Source: Sulfurimonas sp. hsl 1-7 (GTDB lineage Bacteria > Campylobacterota > Campylobacteria > Campylobacterales > Sulfurimonadaceae). From it: a stretch of 64,000 nt of DNA. Shown in pieces: positions 43,645-52,278 of this stretch. The position numbers and the translations under genes are program-made. Below the pieces are notes generated by a model. That model saw only the letters and a program-made list of their open reading frames with translations, was not told the DNA's origin and searched no databases. The first letter of the stretch is position 1; every line of letters starts with the position of its first letter. The stretch covers positions 599,561-663,560 of the forward strand of contig NZ_JAUIRR010000001.1 in NCBI RefSeq assembly GCF_030577135.1, in the 5' to 3' direction.

Positions 43645-45303
43645 TTAGTTGTCGTCTCTAACTTTCTTTTGCAGTTTTTTAATGATATTCAATTGTTGTT
43701 GAGATATATAATGATTTAAGTCCTCTTCAATATTCTTCTCATCATCAAAATTTACAATCACTTTAAAACCTGATTTTATAGCTGAGATTTTTTTAACTGT
43801 TCCTGCATATTTATTTTCTTTTTGATTAAAAGATGCCCAGATAAGCACAAACTTTCCCTCTTCTAAATCATGTAAATTTTCAGATACCAGGACACAGGTT
43901 TCTGAAGATAAAGATTTAATATATGCCTTAAACCTGCCTTTTGATGTCTTTACACTAACTAACAATGGTCGTTCAAGTTTCACACGAATCTTTCTTCGAT
44001 CGAGTGGAGATTCATCTACATATTGAAAATCATGTATTAGTAGCCTGTCGCCATTTGTTTGAATATCTTTAACAACTGCCTGAATATTATTTCCTTCGTT
44101 CATTTTAAGATAGACTTTATCATTTACCTTCATGGAGTACAGTGCCAGTTTACGAATCTTTACTACTAAACTATCTCTATTTATGTGTAAAATCTCTGCA
44201 TCGGACTTTATTGCAAGTTCAAAATGGTAGTTAGTCAATGAAAGTTTTATATCCTCTTTTTGATGACTTTTCATTACTTCTAAGATCGTTGTCGCTTCTT
44301 CTGTTAATAGTTCTTCTTCCGATAAGCATTCTTCTTTTTCAAGACTCTCTCCAACACTGTTTTCCAATACATGAGCGACTCTTTGCTGTCGGAGAGTATG
44401 TACAAGTTCATCCACTCTTTGCCATCTAAGAGTATCTGCAAGTTCTTCCACTTCTGGCTGCAAAGGATTATCTACACGTTCTTCTATTCTTTCCAGACTC
44501 ACTAGATACCTACCATCAGAATACATTTTAATAATGTACATTTTCATCATAATCTCTTTTGCAAGAGTATGATCAAAAATAGAAACTTTACAATTCCCTC
44601 TATTATCTAAAAGTATATTATTTAGCCAATCTATATATTGTTGTGATCTAAATAATTCTTCATCAGCATCCACTTGATTTATAAAACTAAAAGGATGGGA
44701 AAAGCGTTGTTGGAAACCATCCAAACCACTCATCCCCGTAGCAGCAAAAAAGGTCTGATTCGCCAAATAAATATTTTCTTCTCTAAATTTAAAAATAATA
44801 TTTGTTTGTGTATCTATAATCTGTTGCACTCTTTCTATATAGTATTCCTCACAATCACCATCTTCACTGTTGTGTTCTAGAGAGAGTGTATATCTTATAT
44901 CGTAATTCTTTAATACATTTGCAATATTACGATCAAAGATCTCACCGATTTTTTGTTGAAACATATTGTATTCAGAAAGGTCATTTGAGAACTGATTTAA
45001 TTTATTGAAAACGGCATCACGTAAATAAGAGCATATTAAAAAGATATCTGTCGATTTAATATTTTTCTTAATCATAAGTTCGACAAACTTATCCATTATA
45101 GGGCAAGTACCAACTTCTCTTTTCCCTATGAGAATTCTAATATTATACCTGACTATTGGCTTTGCAAACTTCTCGGCAAAACTATTTAAACTAATCTTGT
45201 AGCGTAAAAATAGTTCTTTGATAAGAGGCTGAGAAAGCCATTGATAAACAATTTTATTCGACTGAGGTTCAAGCCAGTTTCCAATTTTTTTTAATTCGCT
45301 CAT
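43645..45303 (-). CDS. Cytoplasmic sensor-like protein with degenerate PilZ domain
   Basis: 552 residues, no membrane segment. 1-140: globin/RsbR-N-like helical sensor region (weak). ~160-270: PAS-like fold. ~290-340: acidic linker with a duplicated 12-residue unit. ~345-540: two beta-rich segments, the second with RRKIR (460s) and IKSLSSETCVLV, resembling the c-di-GMP-binding PilZ motifs RxxxR and D/NxSxxG but without the second motif's Gly. May be a c-di-GMP-linked effector, plausible given two GGDEF proteins in the window. Preceded by a 200-base AT-rich spacer. Confidence 0.55.
   Translation of the reverse strand: MSELKKIGNWLEPQSNKIVYQWLSQPLIKELFLRYKISLNSFAEKFAKPIVRYNIRILIGKREVGTCPIMDKFVELMIKKNIKSTDIFLICSYLRDAVFNKLNQFSNDLSEYNMFQQKIGEIFDRNIANVLKNYDIRYTLSLEHNSEDGDCEEYYIERVQQIIDTQTNIIFKFREENIYLANQTFFAATGMSGLDGFQQRFSHPFSFINQVDADEELFRSQQYIDWLNNILLDNRGNCKVSIFDHTLAKEIMMKMYIIKMYSDGRYLVSLERIEERVDNPLQPEVEELADTLRWQRVDELVHTLRQQRVAHVLENSVGESLEKEECLSEEELLTEEATTILEVMKSHQKEDIKLSLTNYHFELAIKSDAEILHINRDSLVVKIRKLALYSMKVNDKVYLKMNEGNNIQAVVKDIQTNGDRLLIHDFQYVDESPLDRRKIRVKLERPLLVSVKTSKGRFKAYIKSLSSETCVLVSENLHDLEEGKFVLIWASFNQKENKYAGTVKKISAIKSGFKVIVNFDDEKNIEEDLNHYISQQQLNIIKKLQKKVRDDN
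44378..44449. repeat. Two tandem 36-base units inside the PilZ-like gene
   Basis: Units 44378-44413 and 44414-44449 agree at 29 of 36 positions and encode two 12-residue copies (ELADTLRWQRVD and ELVHTLRQQRVA) in the linker. In frame, so length variation would not break the gene. Confidence 0.7.
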
Positions 45304-45504
45304 CTATAGTCCATCTCATACATTATGAAACTATCTTTCAATATAGTATAAATAATGTGATATATTATTTTAATAAATTATATATCATACTAAATAGAAA
45401 ATTGTAATATTTATTAAGATTATTTTATTTTTTTATATATGGGGATAATTTTTGTGATAATAATATAATAAAAATCTATACAATATTGTTGAAAAGATAT
45501 AAAT
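45304..45504. other. AT-rich intergenic spacer
   Basis: Two hundred bases, nearly all A/T, with several TATAAT-like matches on both strands and no ORF or convincing structure. Contains the promoter of the PilZ-like gene presumably; no gene seen. Confidence 0.5.
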
Positions 45505-46248
45505 TTAAACTATTTTTTCTTGCCCTAAGCGGTACAATGCGAAGTCGTATTTTAAGGGATCTTCTTTGTCAAACCCTTTAAGTGTCTCTGTCAGCTCAAT
45601 CGCAGCATGAAGATCATACGTTTTTCTCTTAAGCAGACCCAGTTTACGACTTACGTTAAAAGTATGTGTATCTAGCGGCATAATAAGGTGAGCCTTATCT
45701 ACCCTGCTCCAAAGCCCAAGGTCTATCTCATCTGAGCGAACCATCCATCTCAGCCACATCATCCAACGCTTTAGTGCTCCGGCACCCTTTGTTTTTGTTG
45801 TTACTTTTCCGACTAAAAAAGTGTAGCCTCTTGAGCTGTGTGGGTAGAGCTCATACAGTTTTTCTATGAGCACATTAATCCCCTCTATGACATTAGAGTT
45901 CTCTTTATATCCGCTTACAAAAACATCCTCTAAAGTGGTGTGCTCTTCTAAACGTTTGAGTGCTATAAACAAAGCGATCACATCAGCGTTTGTTTGAAAT
46001 CTGTAGTAGTGTTTTTTTAATCCCTCTTCGATCTCTTCATCGCTCTTTTGCAAAAGTGAGAAATCTAAAGAGTCTAAAAAATTCACGATCTGCTTTACGT
46101 TTCCATAGGCAAAAAGGGAACATATCAGTGCTATTACATCGCTATTGTATTTTCGTGCAACTATAATGGGGTCGAGCTTCTCTTCACACACCTCTTCATA
46201 AGAGTTACGCAGTGCAACCTCACGATCGAGCAGCTCTTTTACATTCAA
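45505..46248 (-). CDS. TIGR02757-family protein (DUF2400), HhH-like fold
   Basis: 247 residues. RKYNSDVIALICSLFAYGNVKQI and MWLRWMVRSDEIDLGLW and PLDTHTFNVSRKLGL are the family's conserved blocks; the last resembles the catalytic Asp segment of endonuclease-III-like HhH glycosylases. Function not established. Overlaps the rpoN start region by 4 bases. Confidence 0.8.
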   Translation of the reverse strand: MNVKELLDREVALRNSYEEVCEEKLDPIIVARKYNSDVIALICSLFAYGNVKQIVNFLDSLDFSLLQKSDEEIEEGLKKHYYRFQTNADVIALFIALKRLEEHTTLEDVFVSGYKENSNVIEGINVLIEKLYELYPHSSRGYTFLVGKVTTKTKGAGALKRWMMWLRWMVRSDEIDLGLWSRVDKAHLIMPLDTHTFNVSRKLGLLKRKTYDLHAAIELTETLKGFDKEDPLKYDFALYRLGQEKIV

Positions 46249-47522
46249 GAGAGACCTAATTGGTAGAGTTTCTTTCTCTCACTTGAACCCGCGATATTGA
46301 GCTGTTTACGATACTTTGCAATTGTGCGGCGCACCATTTTTACTTTGAACTTCTCTTGGATAAGATCAAGCAGTTTCATATCGCTCAGAGGCTTTTCACG
46401 ACTCTCCGCTTTTACTAGCCCTATTAAGAACTCTTTGATAGCCGCATTACTTACATCTTCGTCAATTGCCGTAGTAAAAAAGTCTTTCATTGCTAATACA
46501 CCGCGATCACAGGCGATATACTTGTTTGCAATGGCACGCGAGATCGTTGAGGGGTTATGCCCAAACTCGTCTGCCAAAGTTTTAAGAGTGAGCGGCATAA
46601 TCTGCCCGCCGATAAAAAAGTCGTACTGATACTCAACGATCATAAGACCCACTTTATAGAGTGTCGCTTTTCTCATCTCAAGGGCATCTACTAAAGATTT
46701 CGCTTCTTTTATCTTCTGGCTTATAAAGTCGTGTTCAACTCCGTAAGATGTATCTATGTTGATAGCAGGATAGTAAGCATCGTTTAGCTTCACTTCGATC
46801 TGCTGCTCATCGTTAAAGTAGATCATCAGATCGGGAACTACGTGGCTTGAGTCCTCTTGGTACTCAATGTTCGGCGGGTTTTTAAATGTAGAGATAATGT
46901 GCATCACCTCTGAGAAATATGGCTGATTTGAATAGCTGTGAATGTTTTGCAGATCGTTTATCATCTCTACTGCCAGCGGATAGGCTTCATTTGAAATCTC
47001 GGAGTTGTCAAGCTGAAATAAAAATGACTCTGAGAGATCTTTTGCACCGATCCCCATAGGCTCGATATGGGCAAATCGCAGACGAACTTTTTCAAAAGCA
47101 TCAAGATCTATGTTATGCTCTTGACAAAACTCATCACTCTCCCCCTCATAGTAACCGTTTTCATCCAGGTTTGCTACTACAAACTGTGCTATTGCTTGAG
47201 AGATAGGTGTAGGGAATAAAGGCGCTTCAAGCTGCTCATCCAACACCTCATACAAACTTTTACTCTGAATAGTAAGCGCTTCTATCTGTTCAGTTCTTGA
47301 GTTGTTTACACCGCTGCCAGATACGATCTTTTTTGGGATCTTCTTTTCAAAATCCTCCTCATATCCCGACTTTACCTCTACAACAGGGTTTGCACTGACA
47401 AAGGGCTCCATAGCCTCACCCAAGTCTGAAAGACTAGAATGAAGTATCGGAAGCCAGTTTCTCAGTGTATTTGAGAGTTTGTGCTTGGTTTCAACACTTT
47501 GCGATTGCCTAAGAACTGCCAA
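46245..47522 (-). CDS. rpoN: RNA polymerase sigma-54 factor
   Basis: 425 residues, TTG start at 47522. Core-binding region, the DNA-binding HTH (TLKTLADEFGHNPSTISRAI) and the RpoN box RRTIAKYRKQL close to the C terminus. The N-terminal Gln-rich activator-interaction region is short and divergent: RQSQSVETKHKLSNTLRNW. In this phylum it drives mid-class flagellar genes. The rpoN-lptB-tsaE order is typical of Campylobacterota. Confidence 0.95.
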   Translation of the reverse strand: MAVLRQSQSVETKHKLSNTLRNWLPILHSSLSDLGEAMEPFVSANPVVEVKSGYEEDFEKKIPKKIVSGSGVNNSRTEQIEALTIQSKSLYEVLDEQLEAPLFPTPISQAIAQFVVANLDENGYYEGESDEFCQEHNIDLDAFEKVRLRFAHIEPMGIGAKDLSESFLFQLDNSEISNEAYPLAVEMINDLQNIHSYSNQPYFSEVMHIISTFKNPPNIEYQEDSSHVVPDLMIYFNDEQQIEVKLNDAYYPAINIDTSYGVEHDFISQKIKEAKSLVDALEMRKATLYKVGLMIVEYQYDFFIGGQIMPLTLKTLADEFGHNPSTISRAIANKYIACDRGVLAMKDFFTTAIDEDVSNAAIKEFLIGLVKAESREKPLSDMKLLDLIQEKFKVKMVRRTIAKYRKQLNIAGSSERKKLYQLGLS

Positions 47523-47530
47523 TGCCGAGC

Positions 47531-48253
47531 CTACAATTTAAAGTTTTCACCGAGATAGTGCGTTCGAACATCTTCGTTTTGTCCGATCTCCTCACTCGTT
47601 CCGCTTGCAAGCAGTTCACCCGATTTAATAACATACGCTCGATCACATACATCTAACGTTTCACGAACATTATGATCAGTAATAAGTACACCGATATCGT
47701 AAGAAACAAGTTGATGGATAACTTTTTGAATGTCCATAACCGCGATTGGATCAACCCCCGCAAAAGGTTCATCAAGAAGTAAAAACTTCGGATGATTTAC
47801 AAGCGCACGAGCAATCTCGACACGACGACGCTCACCACCTGAAAGTGAGATACCTTTACGATAACGAATCGGCTCAATGTTGAACATATCAAGCAGTTCT
47901 AAAATACGCGCTTCCTGCGCAGCTTTGTCTTTGATCCCGACCTGTGCAGCGATCATAAGATTGTCCTCTACACTAAGGTCTTTAAAGATCGAAGCCTCTT
48001 GAGGCAGGTACCCAATCCCCTTTAAAGCTCTTTGATGCAGCGGTTGACCCGTCAACTCATCCTCATCAAAAAACACTTTTCCGTCACTTGCAGCAACAAG
48101 TCCGCAGATCATATAAAACGTAGTTGTTTTTCCAGCTCCGTTTGGTCCAAGAAGTCCGACAACTTCACCGCTTTTTACCTCTAAACTAATCCCTTTAACA
48201 ATGTTAAGGTCTTTAATGCTTTTTTTTAATTCAACCGCTTTTAGCGTATGCAT
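47531..48253 (-). CDS. lptB: LPS export ABC transporter ATPase
   Basis: 240 residues, complete ABC ATPase: Walker [10 protein letters not shown], signature [15 protein letters not shown], Walker [10 protein letters not shown], switch His in ITDHNVRET, all at LptB positions. Powers extraction of LPS with LptFG. Overlaps tsaE by 13 bases and precedes rpoN. Confidence 0.96.
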   Translation of the reverse strand: MHTLKAVELKKSIKDLNIVKGISLEVKSGEVVGLLGPNGAGKTTTFYMICGLVAASDGKVFFDEDELTGQPLHQRALKGIGYLPQEASIFKDLSVEDNLMIAAQVGIKDKAAQEARILELLDMFNIEPIRYRKGISLSGGERRRVEIARALVNHPKFLLLDEPFAGVDPIAVMDIQKVIHQLVSYDIGVLITDHNVRETLDVCDRAYVIKSGELLASGTSEEIGQNEDVRTHYLGENFKL

Positions 48254-48660
48254 ACAGTATACTCTCTTTTATCATCTGAAATCTTTTCTATCTCGATCGA
48301 AACTACGTCAAATCCCGCTGCATCGAGTATCTTCTCTAGCTCGTCATTACCCCACTCTATGAAGTGCAGTCCCGGCTTTTCAAGCTCTTCAAGCATCCCC
48401 AGAGCTACAAAATGATCAAGCCCTTTGTTGTAGATGTCGTAATGGTACGTATCATCTCCGTAACATTGTTGGAGCGAGAATGTAGGTGATGTTACATCAT
48501 CACAAAGTCCTTTGAGTTTCGCTATAGTTTTTACTAAAGTCGTTTTTCCGGCTGCAACGTCACCTTTTAAGATCACGACACCTGCACTAAAACGGTCTAA
48601 AAACTCAGACGCGAACCCATCCAATTCCGATAATCCCAGTGTGTATGTTGTCTCTTTCAT
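48241..48660 (-). CDS. tsaE: tRNA threonylcarbamoyladenosine biosynthesis ATPase TsaE
   Basis: 139 residues. P-loop [17 protein letters not shown], and HYDIYN/IEWGND are the family's conserved blocks. Supports TsaB/TsaD in t6A formation. Its stop lies inside lptB. Confidence 0.93.
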   Translation of the reverse strand: MKETTYTLGLSELDGFASEFLDRFSAGVVILKGDVAAGKTTLVKTIAKLKGLCDDVTSPTFSLQQCYGDDTYHYDIYNKGLDHFVALGMLEELEKPGLHFIEWGNDELEKILDAAGFDVVSIEIEKISDDKREYTVCIR

Positions 48661-48671
48661 AGCCTACTCTT

Positions 48672-49658
48672 TCACAGCTTATTTGATATCTCAACAATCT
48701 GTTTTAATTTCTTCTTGGCACGTGCATTTGCAAGTGCTTCTCTACCCATCTCCAAACCATCTTGAATATCACGCGCAAGCCCCTCAACCATCAATGATGC
48801 TGCAGTGTTTAAAAGTACAATATCTCTTTGTGCAGTTGTTCCATTATTATTGAAGATATCAAGCATAATCTTTGCATTTTCTTTAGCTTCACCGCCTTTG
48901 ATAGCCTCCAGAGGTGCTAAAGAGAGTCCATAGTTTTGCGGGTCTATTTCAAACTCTTTTATCATACCATTTTCTAAACGCGTTGCATAGGTAATATCAC
49001 TAATACCTATCTCATCCATCCCCTCTTTAGAGCTTACAACCAACGCTGAAGTAGCACCGTTCATCTTTAGTGCTTCAGCCATCTTTGTCGTAAAGCTTTT
49101 ATCGAATACTCCAAGCATATACTTCTTAATATCTGCCGGATTTGTTAACGGTCCTAATACATTAAAGATAGTTTTATGATCGATCGACTTTCTGATCGGC
49201 ATAATAAACTTCATTGCCGGATGATGGTTTTGAGCAAACATAAAACACCAGCCCGCTTCTTCTAAAAGTCTTGCGTTTTGTTCTATACCTAAAGAGAGAT
49301 TTACCCCTAAAGCCTCTAGAACATCTGCACTTCCGCTTTTTGAAGTGATTGAGCGGTTTCCGTGTTTTGCAACCATACCGCCGCATGCAGCTGTAAGTAT
49401 TGAGGTTGTAGAGGAGATATTGAAACTCCCTATCTTGTCTCCGCCCGTTCCAACGATGTCGATCGCCTTATCTCTTGTCTCATCAGATATAGGAAGTTTT
49501 ACAGCATGCGCTCGCATCACTTCAGTAGCCGCTGCGATCTCATCAACAGGTGTAGTTGCATCAAGAGCGATACTTTCTAAAAATTCTTTCATCTGCACAT
49601 CATCCATTTGATGCTCAAACAGTTGGGTGAATTTTATTTTTGCTTCTTCATAGGTCAT
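48672..49658 (-). CDS. trpD: Anthranilate phosphoribosyltransferase
   Basis: 328 residues. PRPP-binding VGTGGDKIGSFNISST and the anthranilate-site KHGNRSITSKSGSADVLEALG are intact. Second step of tryptophan synthesis. No other trp genes are adjacent. Confidence 0.95.
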   Translation of the reverse strand: MTYEEAKIKFTQLFEHQMDDVQMKEFLESIALDATTPVDEIAAATEVMRAHAVKLPISDETRDKAIDIVGTGGDKIGSFNISSTTSILTAACGGMVAKHGNRSITSKSGSADVLEALGVNLSLGIEQNARLLEEAGWCFMFAQNHHPAMKFIMPIRKSIDHKTIFNVLGPLTNPADIKKYMLGVFDKSFTTKMAEALKMNGATSALVVSSKEGMDEIGISDITYATRLENGMIKEFEIDPQNYGLSLAPLEAIKGGEAKENAKIMLDIFNNNGTTAQRDIVLLNTAASLMVEGLARDIQDGLEMGREALANARAKKKLKQIVEISNKL

Positions 49659-49659
49659 A

Positions 49660-49905
49660 CTAAAGCTCCTCTACGTACTGATGTTGTAATGATTTTGGTG
49701 TTGATTTTGTTGTAGGTATTTGTAATACTTTATATTTTTTCGGCTCTTTTAAATAGTTGATTGTAATAATATTTCCAACTTCAACATTTTTACTCGCTTT
49801 TACTACGATGTCATTTATAAGCACAACACCGTTTGCTATCATATCTTGAGCGACTGATCGTCTTTTTGTAATATTTACTGCATTTAAAAATTTATCTATT
49901 CTCAT
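49660..49905 (-). CDS. S4-domain RNA-binding protein (RqcP/HslR-like)
   Basis: 81 residues. MRIDKFLNAVNITKRRSVAQ is the S4 alpha-L motif, followed by GVVLINDIVVKASKNVEVG. Related to the ribosome-associated RqcP/Hsp15 proteins that bind stalled 50S subunits; exact role uncertain. One base from trpD. No more genes follow on its upstream side until arsR. Confidence 0.88.
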   Translation of the reverse strand: MRIDKFLNAVNITKRRSVAQDMIANGVVLINDIVVKASKNVEVGNIITINYLKEPKKYKVLQIPTTKSTPKSLQHQYVEEL

Positions 49906-49940
49906 GTATCTAATTTATCCAGTTCTTCGTCTATAAACTT

Positions 49941-50003
49941 TTTCAAGCTTTCTTGTGAAGCTCAGACCGTAGGGAGGATTTGCCTTCGCAAGAGAGCTTG
50001 AAA
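49941..50003. repeat. Large imperfect inverted repeat (20-nt arms) in the arsR upstream region
   Basis: TTTCAAGCTTTCTTGTGAAG (49941-49960) faces CTTCGCAAGAGAGCTTGAAA (49984-50003). The two mismatches become G-U pairs in the + strand RNA, so it folds as a 20-pair stem with a 23-base loop (49961-49983). It lies between the divergent S4 gene and arsR, where no terminator is needed. Confidence 0.75.
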
Positions 50004-50088
50004 CAAGTCGCTATTATTTCCTTCTTATTGTAGGGAAAAAAAACTAAAAGTTTCGTAAGAGTTGGAACTTTTTTTGCTATAACAATAC

Positions 50089-50108
50089 ATATCAATATAT
50101 CTTGATAT
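50089..50108 (+). promoter_or_regulatory. Probable ArsR operator
   Basis: ATATCAA, six bases, TTGATAT is an inverted repeat of the kind bound by ArsR/SmtB repressors. It ends 17 bases before the -10 (50125) of the ars operon, overlapping the -35 position. Confidence 0.7.
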
Positions 50109-50121
50109 ATAAATAGTTTCC

Positions 50122-50130
50122 TGCTATACT
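50122..50130 (+). promoter_or_regulatory. Extended -10 of the ars operon
   Basis: TGCTATACT ends six bases before the arsR ATG (50137). Transcription would start at the ATG, giving a leaderless mRNA; no ribosome site is visible. Confidence 0.6.
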
Positions 50131-50136
50131 ACTTTC

Positions 50137-50448
50137 ATGGAAATATTTTTACAAACAATCGGCTCTATTAATGATGAAACGAGAATTAAAATACTCAGGT
50201 TTATCAACGAAAACGGTGAAGTGTGTGTCTGTGACATAGAAAGCTCTTTTAATATGATTCAGTCACGCATCTCAAGACATCTTAAAATTTTAAGAGACGG
50301 CGGCTTTTTAAAAGTCAGACGTGAAGGACGCTGGGCATACTACTCTATCCGCTCTCCTATAGATAAATTTAGAGAAAATGTTTTAAACGAGATCGCTTGT
50401 CTTGATCTTGAAATCCCTCAATTAAAAAAAGGTTGTGAAATTGAATAA
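50137..50448 (+). CDS. arsR: ArsR-family metalloregulator
   Basis: 103 residues, winged helix. Metal site CVCD (Cys30, Cys32) in the helix before the recognition helix matches the As(III)-binding ELCVCDL type; recognition helix QSRISRHLKILRDGG. Should repress its own operon until arsenite displaces it from the operator. First gene of a seven-gene operon. Confidence 0.93.
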   Translation: MEIFLQTIGSINDETRIKILRFINENGEVCVCDIESSFNMIQSRISRHLKILRDGGFLKVRREGRWAYYSIRSPIDKFRENVLNEIACLDLEIPQLKKGCEIE

Positions 50449-50845
50449 AAAAGTTTTAATACTCTGTACAGGAAACAGTTGCCGCTCAATTATGGCAGAA
50501 GCATTGATAAATGCAAAACTCGGTGAGTGCGTAGAAGCGCAAAGTTCGGGTGTAAAAGCAAGTGGTGCGGTCAATCCACATGCTCAAGCTCTACTAGAGT
50601 CAAAAGGATACTGGAGAGATGAATACCATTCAAAAGTAATCGAGACGGTTTTAGATACTCCGTTTGATTTAGTCGTAACTGTATGTGATCATGCAAAAGA
50701 GACTTGTCCTATGTTTCCAAAAGCCGTGAAGACTATACATGTAGGTTTTGATGACCCTTCGGGTAAAGCGGTAGAAGAGTATGAAAAAACACTCAATTTA
50801 ATTGAGAAAGAACTTTTACCAGTAGTGAAAGAGGAGCTGTGCTAA
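50435..50845 (+). CDS. arsC: Arsenate reductase, thioredoxin-coupled (LMW-phosphatase fold)
   Basis: 136 residues from GTG 50435; TTG at 50441 is better spaced from AAAAAAGG and may be the true start. Active-site CTGNSCRS (CX5R) and the second pair CDHAKETC are the three cysteines of the Staphylococcus pI258-type enzyme. Reduces arsenate to arsenite with thioredoxin. Overlaps arsR. Confidence 0.93.
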   Translation: MKLNKKVLILCTGNSCRSIMAEALINAKLGECVEAQSSGVKASGAVNPHAQALLESKGYWRDEYHSKVIETVLDTPFDLVVTVCDHAKETCPMFPKAVKTIHVGFDDPSGKAVEEYEKTLNLIEKELLPVVKEELC

Positions 50846-51790
50846 ATGTGGTATGAGCTCTCAAAAGAATTTATTTACAATGTCGTAGGGCTCGAAGGCA
50901 AATTAGCTGATGCTACCCACTTTTTTATCTATGACACGATAAAAATTTGGTTCTTACTTCTGACAATCATTTTTGCAGTTTCGTTTTTGCGTACATGGGT
51001 AAATACCGAATATGTACGTGCCCACCTGCAAGGAAAATCTGCACTTTACGGTCATGTGGGTGCTTCACTTTTTGGAATCATAACACCGTTTTGTTCTTGT
51101 TCTGCTATACCTTTGTTTTTAGGTTTTATTCAAGCACGTATACCTATCGGGGTAACTTTTAGTTATCTGATCTCAGCACCTATGAATAATGAGATTGCCA
51201 TCGCTATGCTTTTTGGTATCTTTGGCTGGCAGATTACGTCTATCTATATAGCTTTTGGTTTAACGGTCGCAATACTCGGCGGTTGGCTCATAGGAAGACT
51301 TGGAATGGAAAAAGAGGTACTGATGGATGTCAAGCCGATCGAAGGTGAACTTGAAGCTACACTGGTAAAACTCTCTTTTAAAGAGAGAGCTAAAGAAGCG
51401 TGGAATTACACATTAGATATTTTCAAAAAAATCTATCTCTATGTAATGCTTGGTGTAGGTGCAGGTGCATGGATCCACGGTTATATCCCGACAGACTTTA
51501 TAGCTACATACACAGGTGAAGGAAATCCATTTGCAGTTATCGTTGCTGTACTTATGGGGATACCGATGTATTCAAATGCAGCGGGTGTAATGCCATTGGT
51601 TGAAGTACTCACAAGCAAAGGGATGCTGCTCGGGACAGCGCTAAGTTTTATGATGGCAGTAACAGCCCTTAGCCTGCCGGAAGCATTGATACTTAAAAAG
51701 ATCATTTCACTCAAACTTATCGGTATCTTTTTTGCCATTGTAGGAAGTGGGATCATTGCTATCGGGTATCTATTTAATATCATTTTATAA
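50846..51790 (+). CDS. Permease of the ArsP/YraQ (DUF318) family
   Basis: 314 residues, about eight to ten membrane helices. TPFCSCSAIPLFLGF (Cys83, Cys85) and the second GIPMYSNAAGVMPLV half-repeat are the family signature. Begins directly after arsC. By context it exports arsenite or a thiol/organoarsenical; in the family, ArsP moves methylarsenite, YraQ-type substrates are unsettled. Confidence 0.82.
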   Translation: MWYELSKEFIYNVVGLEGKLADATHFFIYDTIKIWFLLLTIIFAVSFLRTWVNTEYVRAHLQGKSALYGHVGASLFGIITPFCSCSAIPLFLGFIQARIPIGVTFSYLISAPMNNEIAIAMLFGIFGWQITSIYIAFGLTVAILGGWLIGRLGMEKEVLMDVKPIEGELEATLVKLSFKERAKEAWNYTLDIFKKIYLYVMLGVGAGAWIHGYIPTDFIATYTGEGNPFAVIVAVLMGIPMYSNAAGVMPLVEVLTSKGMLLGTALSFMMAVTALSLPEALILKKIISLKLIGIFFAIVGSGIIAIGYLFNIIL

Positions 51791-51800
51791 AGGAAAAAGA

Positions 51801-52046
51801 ATGTTTAAAGTAAACAATACACAAAACGGTGTTAAAGCATTTTTAGGCGGATTCAATGCCGAAGATGTTAATGCAAAAGTGCAAGAGTGTAAAGATGGAA
51901 ACTGCAGTTGTAATTGTGACCCGCAGATGATGGAAAAAATTGAAAATATTGAAGTTTCAAGTGAAGCAAACGGAGCGAGCATTACAATTACGGGTGATGT
52001 AAAAGCCGAAGAGTTAGAACCAATGATGAAGGAGTGTTTATTATGA
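51801..52046 (+). CDS. Cysteine-rich mini-protein of the ars operon
   Basis: 81 residues, ATG 51801 after AAGGAAAAAGA; the in-frame ATG at 51747 lies inside the permease. Four cysteines in CKDGNCSCNC (CX4CXCX C), then a beta-alpha-beta C-terminal region and a fifth Cys near the end (KECLL). Ferredoxin-like metal-chaperone size, no family recognised. It may bind arsenite or serve as thiol relay between permease and the redox proteins downstream. Confidence 0.7.
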   Translation: MFKVNNTQNGVKAFLGGFNAEDVNAKVQECKDGNCSCNCDPQMMEKIENIEVSSEANGASITITGDVKAEELEPMMKECLL

Positions 52047-52276
52047 AAATAGAAGTATTAGGAACGGGATGTTCAAAGTGTATCCAATTAGAAGCTGTAG
52101 TAAAAGAAGCCGTTGCTAAGAGCGGTAAGTTTGTTCAGATAGAAAAAGTAGATGACATCATGAAAATCATGGAGTATCAGGTAGTAAGTACTCCGGGACT
52201 TGTAATAGATGGGAAAGTGGTAAGTACGGGTAAAGTTCTAAGTGTAGATGAAGTTCTCGCTTTAATGGAAGCATAA
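52043..52276 (+). CDS. Mini-thioredoxin (redox-active disulfide protein 2 type)
   Basis: 77 residues, ATG 52043 after AAGGAG at ideal spacing; the GTG at 52034 is an unnecessary extension. GTGCSKC gives the CxxC of the TM0996-like thioredoxin family, followed by STPGLVIDGKVVSTGKV (cis-Pro). It is often encoded with DUF318 permeases in other genomes. Overlaps the upstream gene by 4 bases. Confidence 0.9.
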   Translation: MKIEVLGTGCSKCIQLEAVVKEAVAKSGKFVQIEKVDDIMKIMEYQVVSTPGLVIDGKVVSTGKVLSVDEVLALMEA

Positions 52277-52278
52277 TC

